In this document: one piece after another, positions 6,363-13,610 of the stretch
Numbering within the stretch: the stretch's first letter is position 1
How the letters are laid out: each line of letters starts with the position of its first letter
NCBI GenBank assembly: GCA_003510345.1
Contig: DOMW01000298.1
Span: forward strand, 1 to 13,643
Direction: 5' to 3'
Source of the DNA: Clostridiales bacterium
GTDB taxonomy: Bacteria; Bacillota; Clostridia; Christensenellales; Christensenellaceae
Length of the DNA stretch: 13,643 nt
The notes under the pieces: model-generated
What the model saw: only the letters and a program-made list of their open reading frames with translations
Told to the model about the DNA's origin: nothing
Database searches by the model: none
Program-made: the position numbers and the translations under genes

Positions 6363-7403
6363 CTATCCCCGCACATGATATACCCAGTCCACAGCCCACT
6401 GGCCGTCGCTTGTTCGCCGGGGCTTGCCGTAAATGATATCTGAACCGGCGGACTCCGCCAGCGCCCGGATCAGCGCCTCACTCGGGTTCTTGATCGTCCC
6501 CTCAATTCTCGCGGGTTCCCGAATCGTTCCATCCGGCGTGACCACATACGCCCAATCGGAAGTTTTGTCGTGATACATTTCAGCTGAGTCAAAATACAGC
6601 ATCTGCTGGTTGTTTTGATCATAAATCCGTATCTGCTGCTCAAAAAGATCTCTGGCCTCCACATCGGAAAACAAACTTGCCGGTAAAGCAGCAACCCCAT
6701 AGTACTGATCGTTGATCAGTAAGCTGCTTTCCCCGCCGCGGTATGTGGGCAAAGCATACCCATACTTCTCTTCAAACGTATCCTCGATCCATTCCCTAAA
6801 TTGAACGGGAATCCCCGGGTAGTCCCCGACCCACACGCGATGCGTAAGCCTTACATATATCGTTTTCCCATTGGGCAATTTCACAGGGATCGTCACTTCC
6901 GTTTTTGGCGCTTCCAAATCAAAGTGCAATAAATATGCCGACAGCCAGTCATACCAATCCAGATACCCAAACCCCTTTTGCCAGTTCGCCCACTTGGAGG
7001 CGTATATCATATTTCGCAGCGGGTCGTATTTCATGCCCGCCAACGCACCGATTCCAAGTTCACCAAAAATCCCTCCTCGGGGGGAAGCCCAGGGGTTGTT
7101 GTGGTCCCTGCTGTCTTCCTTCTTTATTCCATTATACCCCGCATTCATCCTGCGCCACAACCCCTCATCCGCATATCGGATACTTCCGCCGCAATTAGGA
7201 TGAAACGGCGGGGCCGTCACGCCGGGTTGGTACTCGCTCATCCGAAAAACCCGGCCGTCCATTTCCCTGCACAGCGCGCATGAGTTCTCCCCCAGCTTTT
7301 CTACAATCTGATAATACTCCGCCCCAACGATCATAAGCTCGCTCCAAATCCTGTTATTTACCGCGCACATATCTTCCCTGCCGCCTTGCTTTGCAATAGC
7401 CAT
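6363..7403 (-). CDS. Protein with phage minor-head (Mu F / SPP1 gp7-type) CxxC-HPNC motif and unknown C-terminal region
   Basis: 346 residues from ATG 7403, preceded by GAAAGGCGG at suitable spacing. Longer starts (ATG 7433, GTG 7448) fall within or against an intrinsic-terminator hairpin. Seen near the N-terminus: ENSCALCREMDGRVF (C42, C45), YQPGVTAPPFHPNC (H68, C71) and GGSIRY. This matches the C-terminal cysteine/histidine motif of phage head-morphogenesis proteins (C..C..LDG.VF....G..PP.HPNCRC), with GG instead of the usual RC. Here the motif is at the N-terminus and the helical head domain that normally precedes it is absent. The remaining ~270 residues (GGIFGELGIG stretch; WANWQKGFGYLDWYDWLSAY; a C-terminal alpha/beta part ending WAVDWVYHVRG) were not recognised. 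No signal peptide is seen. It may be a domesticated prophage gene or a toxin-like fusion paired with the downstream membrane protein. Confidence 0.75.
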   Translation of the reverse strand: MAIAKQGGREDMCAVNNRIWSELMIVGAEYYQIVEKLGENSCALCREMDGRVFRMSEYQPGVTAPPFHPNCGGSIRYADEGLWRRMNAGYNGIKKEDSRDHNNPWASPRGGIFGELGIGALAGMKYDPLRNMIYASKWANWQKGFGYLDWYDWLSAYLLHFDLEAPKTEVTIPVKLPNGKTIYVRLTHRVWVGDYPGIPVQFREWIEDTFEEKYGYALPTYRGGESSLLINDQYYGVAALPASLFSDVEARDLFEQQIRIYDQNNQQMLYFDSAEMYHDKTSDWAYVVTPDGTIREPARIEGTIKNPSEALIRALAESAGSDIIYGKPRRTSDGQWAVDWVYHVRG

Positions 7404-7433
7404 ATTTTTTATCCGCCTTTCATTTTTGGGCAT

Positions 7434-7462
7434 AAAAAGAAGACGCACAACCGCGCCTTCTT
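7434..7462 (-). terminator. Intrinsic terminator just upstream of the phage-motif gene
   Basis: On the minus strand, AAGAAGGCGC and GCGTCTTCTT pair over 10 bp (one G-T) with a 6-nt loop, followed by a T-run, then ATG 7433. It sits about 30 bp before the preferred start codon (7403). It may end gap transcription, or act as an attenuator for the phage-motif gene, since too little room remains between it and the start for a full promoter. Confidence 0.7.
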
Positions 7463-7478
7463 CCTTATACTATTCACC

Positions 7479-7644
7479 AATAAAAACACCCCGTGTTTTT
7501 ATTCCGCGCAACGCGCGGGGTTCATAGTGCTTTTGGGCATTATGAACCGGTGCGGTCGTTCAATACTTTCACTGCAAAAATGGCTCGCCATTTTTGTGCC
7601 GCATATTTTGCGGCAATAGAAAAACCGTTTTTAGGGTTTTCTAT
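7479..7644 (-). other. Cluster of six consecutive hairpins in the gap 3' region
   Basis: Successive stems: 7479-7503 (11 bp, perfect, CCC loop); 7504-7518 (CCGCGC/GCGCGG); 7521-7546 (10 bp, one G-T, loop TTTTGG); 7575-7596 (CAAAAATGGC/GCCATTTTTG); 7597-7615 (TGCCGC/GCGGCA); 7616-7644 (ATAGAAAA/TTTTCTAT plus two inner G-C pairs). The last three abut without spacers. With the terminator at 7434-7462 this makes seven hairpins in about 210 bp, with no supported reading frame. It could be a structured 3' end of the gap mRNA, a leader RNA for the phage-motif gene, or a stack of terminators. The strand is inferred from both flanking genes. Confidence 0.6.
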
Positions 7645-7730
7645 CAGTGATTAGTATTACAATACCATGCTATTACATTTTACTGGCAATTACCGCCATA
7701 AAAGCGCCGGTAAACCGCTATATGCCGGAA

Positions 7731-8738
7731 TTATTTCGCCCCGTCCATATACTTGATCAGCTCAAGGCACTTTGTGGAATAACCCCATTCGTTGTCGTAC
7801 CACGCGACCAGCTTCACAAAATTATTGTTTAAGGCAATGCCCGCGTCCGCATCGAATACGGATGTCCTCGGTTCGCCGATGAAGTCGGAAGAAACGACTT
7901 TATCCTCCGTGTAGCCCAATATACCTTTTAATTCGGGAGATTCGGAAGCCTTTTTCACGCAAGCCTTGATCTCGTCATACGTCGCGCCTTTTTCCAGGCG
8001 GCAGGTGAGGTCTACCACGGAAACATCGGCTGTGGGCACACGCATAGACATACCCGTAAGCTTACCGTTCAGCGAAGGGATGACCTTGCCGACCGCTTTC
8101 GCCGCGCCGGTAGAACTGGGGATTATGTTAAACGCCGCGCCCCTGCCGCCGCGCCAGTCTTTCTTGCTGGGGCCGTCCACCGTCTTCTGCGTGGCGGTGG
8201 TTGCGTGCACTGTCGTCATAAGGCCTTCCACAATACCGAAATTATCATGGATGACTTTCGCCAGCGGCGCAAGGCAGTTCGTGGTGCACGAAGCGTTGGA
8301 AACGATATTCATATCATTTTTATATTCTTTGTTGTTCACGCCCATAACAAACATCGGGGCGTCCGCCGAAGGCGCGGAGATCACAACTTTTTTCGCGCCC
8401 GCGTTAATATGCGCCTGCGCTTTTTCAAGCGTGGTAAACACGCCGGTCGATTCCAGCACGTAGTCCGCGCCGATCTGCCCCCACGGGATATCTTTCGGGT
8501 CCATTTTGTCGTATACTTTGATCTCGTTGCCGTTCACCGTGATGGAAGAATCGGTGTGCGATACCTCACCATCAAACCTGCCGTGCACCGTGTCATACTT
8601 CAGCATGTATTCCATGTACGCGGGGTCGATAAAAGGGTCGTTTATCCCCACTACTTTGATTTCCGGCATTTTTGTGGAAGCGCGGAACACCAGCCTGCCT
8701 ATCCTGCCAAATCCATTGATACCTACCTGAATTGCCAT
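7731..8738 (-). CDS. gap: Glyceraldehyde-3-phosphate dehydrogenase, type I
   Basis: 335 residues, the usual length, from ATG 8738 preceded by AAAGGAGTG; the upstream in-frame start at 8780 would add 14 atypical residues. It catalyses the NAD-dependent, phosphate-using oxidation of glyceraldehyde 3-phosphate to 1,3-bisphosphoglycerate in glycolysis, as a cytoplasmic tetramer. Seen: Rossmann motif INGFGRIGR (residues 7-15), IND with D34 (points to NAD rather than NADP), the active site SNASCTTNCLAP with catalytic C151, TTVHATTATQ with catalytic H178, and the C-terminal WYDNEWGYS. All key residues are present. It has its own promoter upstream and a long structured region downstream. No pgk or tpi follows in the window. 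Confidence 0.98.
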   Translation of the reverse strand: MAIQVGINGFGRIGRLVFRASTKMPEIKVVGINDPFIDPAYMEYMLKYDTVHGRFDGEVSHTDSSITVNGNEIKVYDKMDPKDIPWGQIGADYVLESTGVFTTLEKAQAHINAGAKKVVISAPSADAPMFVMGVNNKEYKNDMNIVSNASCTTNCLAPLAKVIHDNFGIVEGLMTTVHATTATQKTVDGPSKKDWRGGRGAAFNIIPSSTGAAKAVGKVIPSLNGKLTGMSMRVPTADVSVVDLTCRLEKGATYDEIKACVKKASESPELKGILGYTEDKVVSSDFIGEPRTSVFDADAGIALNNNFVKLVAWYDNEWGYSTKCLELIKYMDGAK

Positions 8739-8785
8739 ATTGATACACTCCTTTGTATAATAATTTTCAAAACCACACATGTTTT

Positions 8786-8814
8786 ATTATATTTTATAGC
8801 GGCGGTATTTGCAA
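8786..8814 (-). promoter_or_regulatory. Sigma-A type promoter of gap
   Basis: On the minus strand, TTGCAA (8814-8809), a 17-bp spacer and a perfect TATAAT (8791-8786), about 48 bp before the gap start codon. Spacing and -10 box match the housekeeping consensus well. Confidence 0.65.
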
Positions 8815-8861
8815 TAAGATTGTGCATTTTTTAACTTTCAATCCTATGCAGCCGGGCGGAT

Positions 8862-8870
8862 TGTGGATAA
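8862..8870 (-). promoter_or_regulatory. Single perfect DnaA-box sequence
   Basis: TGTGGATAA on the + strand is the complement of TTATCCACA, the consensus DnaA box. It lies in the shared upstream region of gap and the divergent lipoprotein gene, about 48 bp upstream of the gap -35 box. Only one box is seen, so an origin is not implied; a chance 9-mer is quite possible. Confidence 0.3.
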
Positions 8871-9007
8871 TTTTTTCAATTTTTTTACATATTGGTAATC
8901 ACTCCACAATACAGTCATGGTAAAATAAAAACAAAGGGCGCGGAAAACAACACAAAAACGGTACTATGCCATACTTCGGTTCCCTAACATGTCAGGAGGA
9001 AAATTGT

Positions 9008-10513
9008 ATGGCTACATTTATCATGCGTGCGGGCATAACAAAGGCGGCCGCCCTCACGCTGATTGCGGTCTCAGCAGCCTGTTTTCTGCCCGGCTGCCAG
9101 CCAACCCCGGAGGCCGAGGCTGTGATAAACAAAAACAACGCGCCTGCAATGGGTGCGGAAACAGTGATCGAAAGCGGGGCGGAACCCACCATCGAAAGCA
9201 TAGCCGCGCCTGTTTCGGAGTCGGCGCCAACAACCAATCCTGTTTCGGAGGCGGAGCCGGAAAGTGACTGGGTATTTGAAAAAGAATACGATTCCGGTTC
9301 GGTGCTGGAAGTGGCCGCCGTGGTGCTGAACGGGGACGCGGGCGGAATCCCCGTCGTGTCGATCGAAGAAGACCCGTTCAGCGAGGAGCGATGCAGGGAA
9401 ATTACGAATCTCCTTTGTCCGGGGTATAAAGTGTGCGATTATGCCGTCACCAAATCGTCTTACGAACGAGATATACTACTTATAGAAGAATTGCTTTTTG
9501 GATTGCAAACAGGAAGTCTTGCGCCCCAAGACGTTCCGGCCTTTGAGATACCGGAGGGTATTTCAATAGAGGATACCATCGGGCTATCGCCGGAGGAAGA
9601 GCTAAACTTAGTTCTGGAAAGCAAAAAGCGGAAATATGCGGAAGCGCCGAACGCGTCCGATTTAGAGGAGACGGATTTTCAATTCAAGAATCTGGACGAT
9701 TCCGATCAACTGAACCTGCTTGCGTCGGAAGGGGATGCGGCTGTCAGTGTAGATTTTGTGAACTGGAAGCAGTCATACAACGGCTCAAGCTTTTACATGG
9801 ACGTAACAGATTATGAGCCGAAGTATGGTTCGGTAACGGATGAATATGTGCTGCCCGGCAGCTTTGAAAACGACGAGGCGTTCAAACAGGAAACAGCCAT
9901 GCTTGCGCAAATTTTGAGCGGTAGGGGCGCGGATTACCTCACGCTGCAATCGGTCAGTAAAAGCGCGGACGGCTTCACCTATTACTACACGCGCAGCGTA
10001 AACGGCTTGCCCGAAACATACACCGCAAACTCACTGGGAACGAGCGTGACCAACGTGGATAACGCCGGTAACTTTGTATTCAACGATTTGTGGCAAAGGG
10101 AATACTTTACCGCCACCACGCGCGACGGCGAAATCGTATCGGCGGACTGGAAAAACCCCTCCAAAATCGAAATTATCGAGGAGGATGTCTCTGTCATCCC
10201 GTGGGAACAGGCGCGTGATATTTTCCTTCGGCAGATGGATTACATGATGTCGCCAGCCATCGAAAACGCGGATGGGTTCAGCGGCGTTATTTCCGGCTCG
10301 GAGATCGTGATCAACCGCGTGGAGCTGGGGCTTACAAAGGTATTGGTGCAAAACAGCGGCGGTTACCGCCTTGTTCCCACATGGAGCTTTTGCGGTTACG
10401 ATAAAAGCGCTCTGAGTGAGGATATGAAGAAGCACAACATCGGCGCGATGACCTGCTTTGTGACGGTAAACGCCATGGACGGCAGCCTGATCGACCGCGG
10501 CCTGATGTATTGA
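9008..10513 (+). CDS. Large lipoprotein of unknown function, 501 residues
   Basis: ATG 9008 follows AGGAGGA (8994-9000) at 7 nt; the longer start at 8966 would place the ribosome binding site inside the gene. N-terminus: charged start, hydrophobic segment (about 12-28) and lipobox FLPGC with lipidated C30. Then comes a low-complexity linker (about 31-85) with alternating Glu/Ala/Pro/Ser units such as APVSESAPTTNPVSEAEP. Two regions follow: residues 95-240, acidic with a helical stretch; and about 260-501, probably alpha/beta with the C-terminal block VPTWSFCGYD...CFVTVNAMDGSLIDRG. That last block resembles the ends of uncharacterised clostridial lipoproteins, in which an I/VNA.DG..IDR strand closes a repeated-fold domain; the family name is not certain. 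It is divergent from gap with 269 bp between, and is not obviously in an operon. Confidence 0.85.
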   Translation: MATFIMRAGITKAAALTLIAVSAACFLPGCQPTPEAEAVINKNNAPAMGAETVIESGAEPTIESIAAPVSESAPTTNPVSEAEPESDWVFEKEYDSGSVLEVAAVVLNGDAGGIPVVSIEEDPFSEERCREITNLLCPGYKVCDYAVTKSSYERDILLIEELLFGLQTGSLAPQDVPAFEIPEGISIEDTIGLSPEEELNLVLESKKRKYAEAPNASDLEETDFQFKNLDDSDQLNLLASEGDAAVSVDFVNWKQSYNGSSFYMDVTDYEPKYGSVTDEYVLPGSFENDEAFKQETAMLAQILSGRGADYLTLQSVSKSADGFTYYYTRSVNGLPETYTANSLGTSVTNVDNAGNFVFNDLWQREYFTATTRDGEIVSADWKNPSKIEIIEEDVSVIPWEQARDIFLRQMDYMMSPAIENADGFSGVISGSEIVINRVELGLTKVLVQNSGGYRLVPTWSFCGYDKSALSEDMKKHNIGAMTCFVTVNAMDGSLIDRGLMY

Positions 10514-10769
10514 CGCGGTTCCCGTTCTCTTTGAGAATCCTTGCTTTAAACCCGCTTCCAGCGAGTCTCGTACAAATGAAGTCTCGATTGCTATCTGTCC
10601 GCGCTTGCACGCCTTTAAGGGAGTTTTTAGAACTTGCGGTTCTGAACCGCCGGAGGCATATAATGCGCCGCAGGCTCCTTGCCCTCATAGGAATACCCAA
10701 AAGCAAACATAAAATTATTTTGCTGTTTTACCTTTGTTTTTGATCATTTTCGCTTTCCCGGCAGCCTGC
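10514..10769. other. Intergenic stretch without a supported gene
   Basis: Seen: a near-perfect palindrome GCGGTTCTGAACCGC (within 10630-10660) without a T-tract, and AT-rich sequence from about 10700. A 77-codon frame that starts with TTG over the end of the lipoprotein gene has no ribosome binding site and an Arg/Leu-rich, low-quality translation, so it is not called. No clear terminator for the lipoprotein gene was found. Confidence 0.4.
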
Positions 10770-10853
10770 CTTTTCCGTGCTATATGCGGGAAAAGCGCTA
10801 TTCCTCAACCGAATAAGTCTGTATCGCCCATCGCGGCCAAGCCTGTGCCTCCA
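10770..10853 (-). repeat. Dispersed intergenic element, copy 2 (hairpin plus conserved 15-mer)
   Basis: The hairpin CTTTTCC...GGAAAAG (10770-10795) is imperfect in its inner part. AAGTCTGTATCGCCC at 10815-10829 follows after exactly 19 nt, the same spacing as copy 1 at 2219-2279. On the minus strand the adjoining sequence reads GIIGGTGLAAMGDTDLFG and then a stop, against IGGVGVASPGDTDFLC and stop in copy 1. Several differences fall at third codon positions. It lies between a lipoprotein gene and the fba promoter. Strand and nature (RNA, repeat or coding remnant) are unresolved. Confidence 0.6.
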
Positions 10854-10908
10854 ATAATACCATAGCTCTTACTCCACGCAAAGCGGCCACGCCCCCGCTA
10901 ATTTGCGG

Positions 10909-10937
10909 TTGTCATTTTCCCCATACAATAGTATACT
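10909..10937 (+). promoter_or_regulatory. Sigma-A type promoter of fba
   Basis: TTGTCA (10909-10914), a 17-bp spacer and TATACT (10932-10937), 57 bp before the fba start. Both boxes differ from consensus by one base. Confidence 0.65.
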
Positions 10938-10994
10938 TATTTTGTGAAAATACGGCGCGGGCCGGTTAATAGAATGTATGGGAGGATATGTAAC

Positions 10995-11924
10995 ATGCCA
11001 TTAGTAACCACGACCGAAATGTTCAAAAAGGCGTATGAGGGCGGCTATGCCATAGGCGCGTTCAATGTAAACAATATGGAAATCATCCAGGGGATCGTAG
11101 AAGCGGGTGCGGAGTTAAAAGCGCCGCTTATCTTGCAGGTTTCCAAAGGCGCGCGCAACTACGCAAGCCCGGTTTACCTGAAAAAGCTGGTCGAAGCGGC
11201 CCTTGAGGTGTCCGGCCTGCCCATCTGCCTGCACCTTGACCATGGCGACAGCTATGAGACGTGTGTTTCCTGCATCGAAAGCGGGTTCACCTCCGTGATG
11301 ATCGACGGCTCGCATCTGGCGTTTGAGGACAATATCGCGCTCACTAAAAAGGTCGTGGAATACGCCCACGCGCACGGGGTAGTTGTGGAAGGCGAACTCG
11401 GGCGCCTTGCCGGCGTGGAAGACGAAGTCAACGTTTCGGCGGAAGATTCCTCGTACACACAGCCGGAGGAAGTGGAAGAGTTCGTAAGTAAAACGGGCGT
11501 GGACAGCCTGGCGATCGCCATCGGCACAAGCCACGGCGCATTCAAGTTTTCCGGCGAACCTGTACTGCGCTTCGACATTCTGGATGAAGTATCAAAGAAA
11601 CTGCCCGGGTTCCCTATTGTGTTGCACGGCGCTTCCTCTGTCGTTCCGGAATTTGTGGATATGATCAATAAATACGGCGGCAGTATGCCCGGCGCGCGGG
11701 GCGTGCCCGAAGACATGCTCAGAAAAGCGGCGAAAAGCGCGGTCTGCAAGATCAATATCGATTCCGACCTGCGCCTTGCAATGACAGCCACCGTGCGTAA
11801 GCATTTTGCCGAACACCCGGCGGATTTCGATCCGCGCCAATACCTTGCGCCCGCCCGCGCGGCAATCAAGGACATGGTAGCGCATAAGATCACCAAAGTG
11901 CTGGGTTCGGACGGAAAAGCGTAA
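10995..11924 (+). CDS. fba: Class II fructose-1,6-bisphosphate aldolase
   Basis: 309 residues from ATG 10995, preceded by GGAGGATATG. It cleaves fructose 1,6-bisphosphate to dihydroxyacetone phosphate and glyceraldehyde 3-phosphate, using zinc, in the cytoplasm. Seen: N-terminal AFNVNN (22-27); LHLDHGDSYE with D82 (catalytic) and H83 (zinc); MIDGSHLAFEDN; VVEGELGRLAGVEDEV; AIGTSHGAFKF with zinc ligand H180; IVLHGASSV with zinc ligand H211; and the phosphate-binding NIDSD near residue 255. The set is complete and the length is normal for the class IIB (Bacillus FbaA-like) group. A related tagatose-bisphosphate aldolase is possible, but the glycolytic neighbour gap and single-gene setting favour fba. 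It has its own promoter. Confidence 0.96.
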   Translation: MPLVTTTEMFKKAYEGGYAIGAFNVNNMEIIQGIVEAGAELKAPLILQVSKGARNYASPVYLKKLVEAALEVSGLPICLHLDHGDSYETCVSCIESGFTSVMIDGSHLAFEDNIALTKKVVEYAHAHGVVVEGELGRLAGVEDEVNVSAEDSSYTQPEEVEEFVSKTGVDSLAIAIGTSHGAFKFSGEPVLRFDILDEVSKKLPGFPIVLHGASSVVPEFVDMINKYGGSMPGARGVPEDMLRKAAKSAVCKINIDSDLRLAMTATVRKHFAEHPADFDPRQYLAPARAAIKDMVAHKITKVLGSDGKA

Positions 11925-12229
11925 GATCGGCGATGAATTGAATATAAAGAGCTTTTTGTAAGCAATCAAATTCTTGGATTTTCAGAATCTTTTTGCAAAA
12001 AAGTGAAGCCATATCGGCAAAAATATTTAAACAGCTTTTTTACCGCCATTTTTGCCGATATTGTTACACGTTCAGTTGATTTTCTGTGATACTCTACCCG
12101 TCCAATTCCTCTGCGGTCTTCTTTAGCGTCTCTGTCCCGCCCGCATTGCATGGCATATCGGGGAAATTTATGTTCCTGCCCCGTCATCCACACGGGAATG
12201 GTATTACTATTAATTAAGGAAAAAGTAAA
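11925..12229. other. Intergenic region with a 14-bp perfect inverted repeat
   Basis: A weak hairpin ATTCT/AGAAT followed by CTTTTT (11970-11995) may end fba transcription. ATATCGGCAAAAAT (12011-12024) is repeated in perfect inversion as ATTTTTGCCGATAT (12048-12061) around a 23-nt loop holding a run of six T. This could be a larger terminator structure, a regulator-binding site or an end of a small mobile repeat. Nothing coding is supported. Confidence 0.5.
12146..12174 (+). promoter_or_regulatory. Candidate promoter for the substrate-binding protein gene
   Basis: TTGCAT (12146-12151), a 17-bp spacer and TATGTT (12169-12174), about 55 bp before the start codon. Match quality is moderate. Confidence 0.35.
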
Positions 12230-13324
12230 ATGGAGAAAAGATGGAAAACTCTTGCTCTGGCGCTTGCCCTGTCCATGCTGGCGGTGATTTTTGTCAGTTG
12301 CGCGCAGGAAGCGCCTGAAGTGACAGGTGGTGAAGCGGCGGGCACGGCGGGTCTGGCAGGCGCGCCGGAAGACGAGTATTACCTTATCACATACGCCACC
12401 GGCATGGAATACTGGTATCCTGTGTACGCGGGCTTCAAAGAAGCCGGCAACCACCTGGGCGTAAAAACATTCTATGCGGGTTCCGCCGAACAGGACGCCG
12501 CCGCGGAAGTACAGGTGTTTGACGAGACGCTGGCCAAAAACCCCAAAGGCATCTTTTTATCCCCCATCACGGCGGAAGCGTTTAAAGAACCTATTGACCG
12601 CGCCGTGGCGCAAGGCGTGGCCGTGGTGACATTCGCGTCCGACTCGCCAAATTCCGCGCGCCAGGGCTACATCTCCTCGGACAACGAGAGCGCAGGGCAG
12701 ACGGCGGCACGGGCGATAGGCGATGAACTGGGCGGCGCGGGCAAGGTTATGGTCATGCGCAACCCCGGCCAAACCAACCATGATATCCGCTGCAACACCT
12801 TTATCAAAACGATCGAAGCGGAATATCCGGGCGTCGAAATTGTGGCGGATGAAATATCGAATCAAGATCCGGATGCAGCCTATACGGCTGTGATGACGGT
12901 GGCACAGCGCCATCCCGACCTGAGCGCCGTGTTCTCACCGGAGGTCAACTCGGGCATAGGTTCGGCCCGGGCGGCCAAAGAACTGGGCGGCGCTATCAAG
13001 TGCATCTGCGTAGGCGTAAACGCCGAGGTTCTGGACATGATCAAGGCGGACGAGTTCTGGATGGCCCTCAATCCCGACCAGGGCGTGCAGGGCTATATGG
13101 GTATGCTGATGACGTTCATGATAGCCGAGCCAGACCTGTTCAACCCCATGAATAGTAAAAAAGCGGAGGGAACAAACCCCACATACATCCCGTTTGTGGA
13201 TAACGGCCTTAACCGGATCACAAAAGAGAACGCGGATTCCTACTATGTGGATCAGTACGCGACGTCGCTCGGGTACGAAGATATCGCGGATATGCTCTCG
13301 CCGGGAGACCCTTCCGCGGCATGA
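12230..13324 (+). CDS. Sugar ABC transporter substrate-binding lipoprotein (ribose/xylose type)
   Basis: 364 residues; AAGGA at 12216-12220 before ATG 12230. It captures a sugar outside the cell for an ABC importer. Seen: lipoprotein signal with lipidated C24 (VIFVSCAQ), a Gly/Ala linker (about 27-47), then a two-lobed Peripla_BP_4 fold. Diagnostic pieces are YWYPVYAGFKEAGNHLGV, NPKGIFLSPITAEAFKEPIDRA, GVAVVTFASDSPNSARQGYISSD (hinge and ligand region with the typical DSD), AGKVMVMRNPG, AVFSPEVNSGIGSARA and FWMALNPDQGVQGYMG. These features fit D-ribose, allose or xylose-type binders of the RbsB group; the ligand cannot be read from sequence. The next gene, 34 bp downstream, is a pentose-phosphate-type epimerase, which suggests pentose or ascorbate-like sugar use. 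No ATPase or permease gene is within the window. Confidence 0.92.
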   Translation: MEKRWKTLALALALSMLAVIFVSCAQEAPEVTGGEAAGTAGLAGAPEDEYYLITYATGMEYWYPVYAGFKEAGNHLGVKTFYAGSAEQDAAAEVQVFDETLAKNPKGIFLSPITAEAFKEPIDRAVAQGVAVVTFASDSPNSARQGYISSDNESAGQTAARAIGDELGGAGKVMVMRNPGQTNHDIRCNTFIKTIEAEYPGVEIVADEISNQDPDAAYTAVMTVAQRHPDLSAVFSPEVNSGIGSARAAKELGGAIKCICVGVNAEVLDMIKADEFWMALNPDQGVQGYMGMLMTFMIAEPDLFNPMNSKKAEGTNPTYIPFVDNGLNRITKENADSYYVDQYATSLGYEDIADMLSPGDPSAA

Positions 13325-13358
13325 GCAAACATAGAAACAACAGGAAAGGAGCAATGCT

Positions 13359-13610
13359 GTGATAGTAGAGTTAAACAAACTGCCGCTGGGGCTTTACGAA
13401 AAGGCGATCGCTTTCTCACTCAGTTGGGAGGAAAAGCTGGAGCTGACGCGGCGTGCGGGGTACGATTTTCTGGAAATAAATGTGGATGGGTCGGAACAGC
13501 GGCTGCCGCGCATTTACGACAAAAACACGGCGGCGCGGCTTAGGGATGCCACGCGGCAGGCGGGCGTGCCGGCAAGACGGTTGACGACCTCGCAAACGGA
13601 GACCCCATAA
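13359..13610 (+). pseudogene. UlaE/SgbU-like sugar-phosphate 3-epimerase, truncated after about 70 family residues
   Basis: GTG 13359 with AGGAAAGGAG 7 nt upstream; 34 bp after the substrate-binding protein gene. The first ~70 residues match the N-terminus of L-xylulose/L-ribulose-5-phosphate 3-epimerases (about 280 residues): LPLGLYEKA, SWEEKLELTRRAGYDFLEI, VDGSEQRLPRI. The expected continuation, a strand leading to a conserved Ser-x-His, is replaced by ARRLTTSQTETP and a stop at residue 83. From about 13563 another frame reads AGKTVDDLANGDPIITDTAE and stays open to the window end, and this does not resemble the epimerase. The picture fits a deletion or fusion junction, or an assembly chimera at a contig end, rather than a simple frameshift. 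As it stands the product would be inactive. Confidence 0.65.

Noticed and set aside
7434..7644. CRISPR or integron-like repeat array
   Set aside because: The hairpins have different sequences and no regular spacer length.
8205..8834. A 209-codon plus-strand frame opposite gap
   Set aside because: gap is unambiguous on the other strand with all catalytic residues; the opposite frame is a shadow.
8862..8870. Replication origin
   Set aside because: Only one DnaA box, no box cluster, no dnaA or dnaN gene in the window.
10800..10865. A 21-codon minus-strand frame (MVLLEAQAWPRWAIQTYSVEE) with a GGAG upstream in element copy 2
   Set aside because: The same frame in copy 1 has no matching start or stop; only the 15-mer is shared, so it is not supported as a gene.
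11966..12454. A 162-codon minus-strand frame entering the fba downstream region
   Set aside because: Overlaps the start of the substrate-binding protein gene, no ribosome binding site, runs through the inverted repeat, no recognisable domain.
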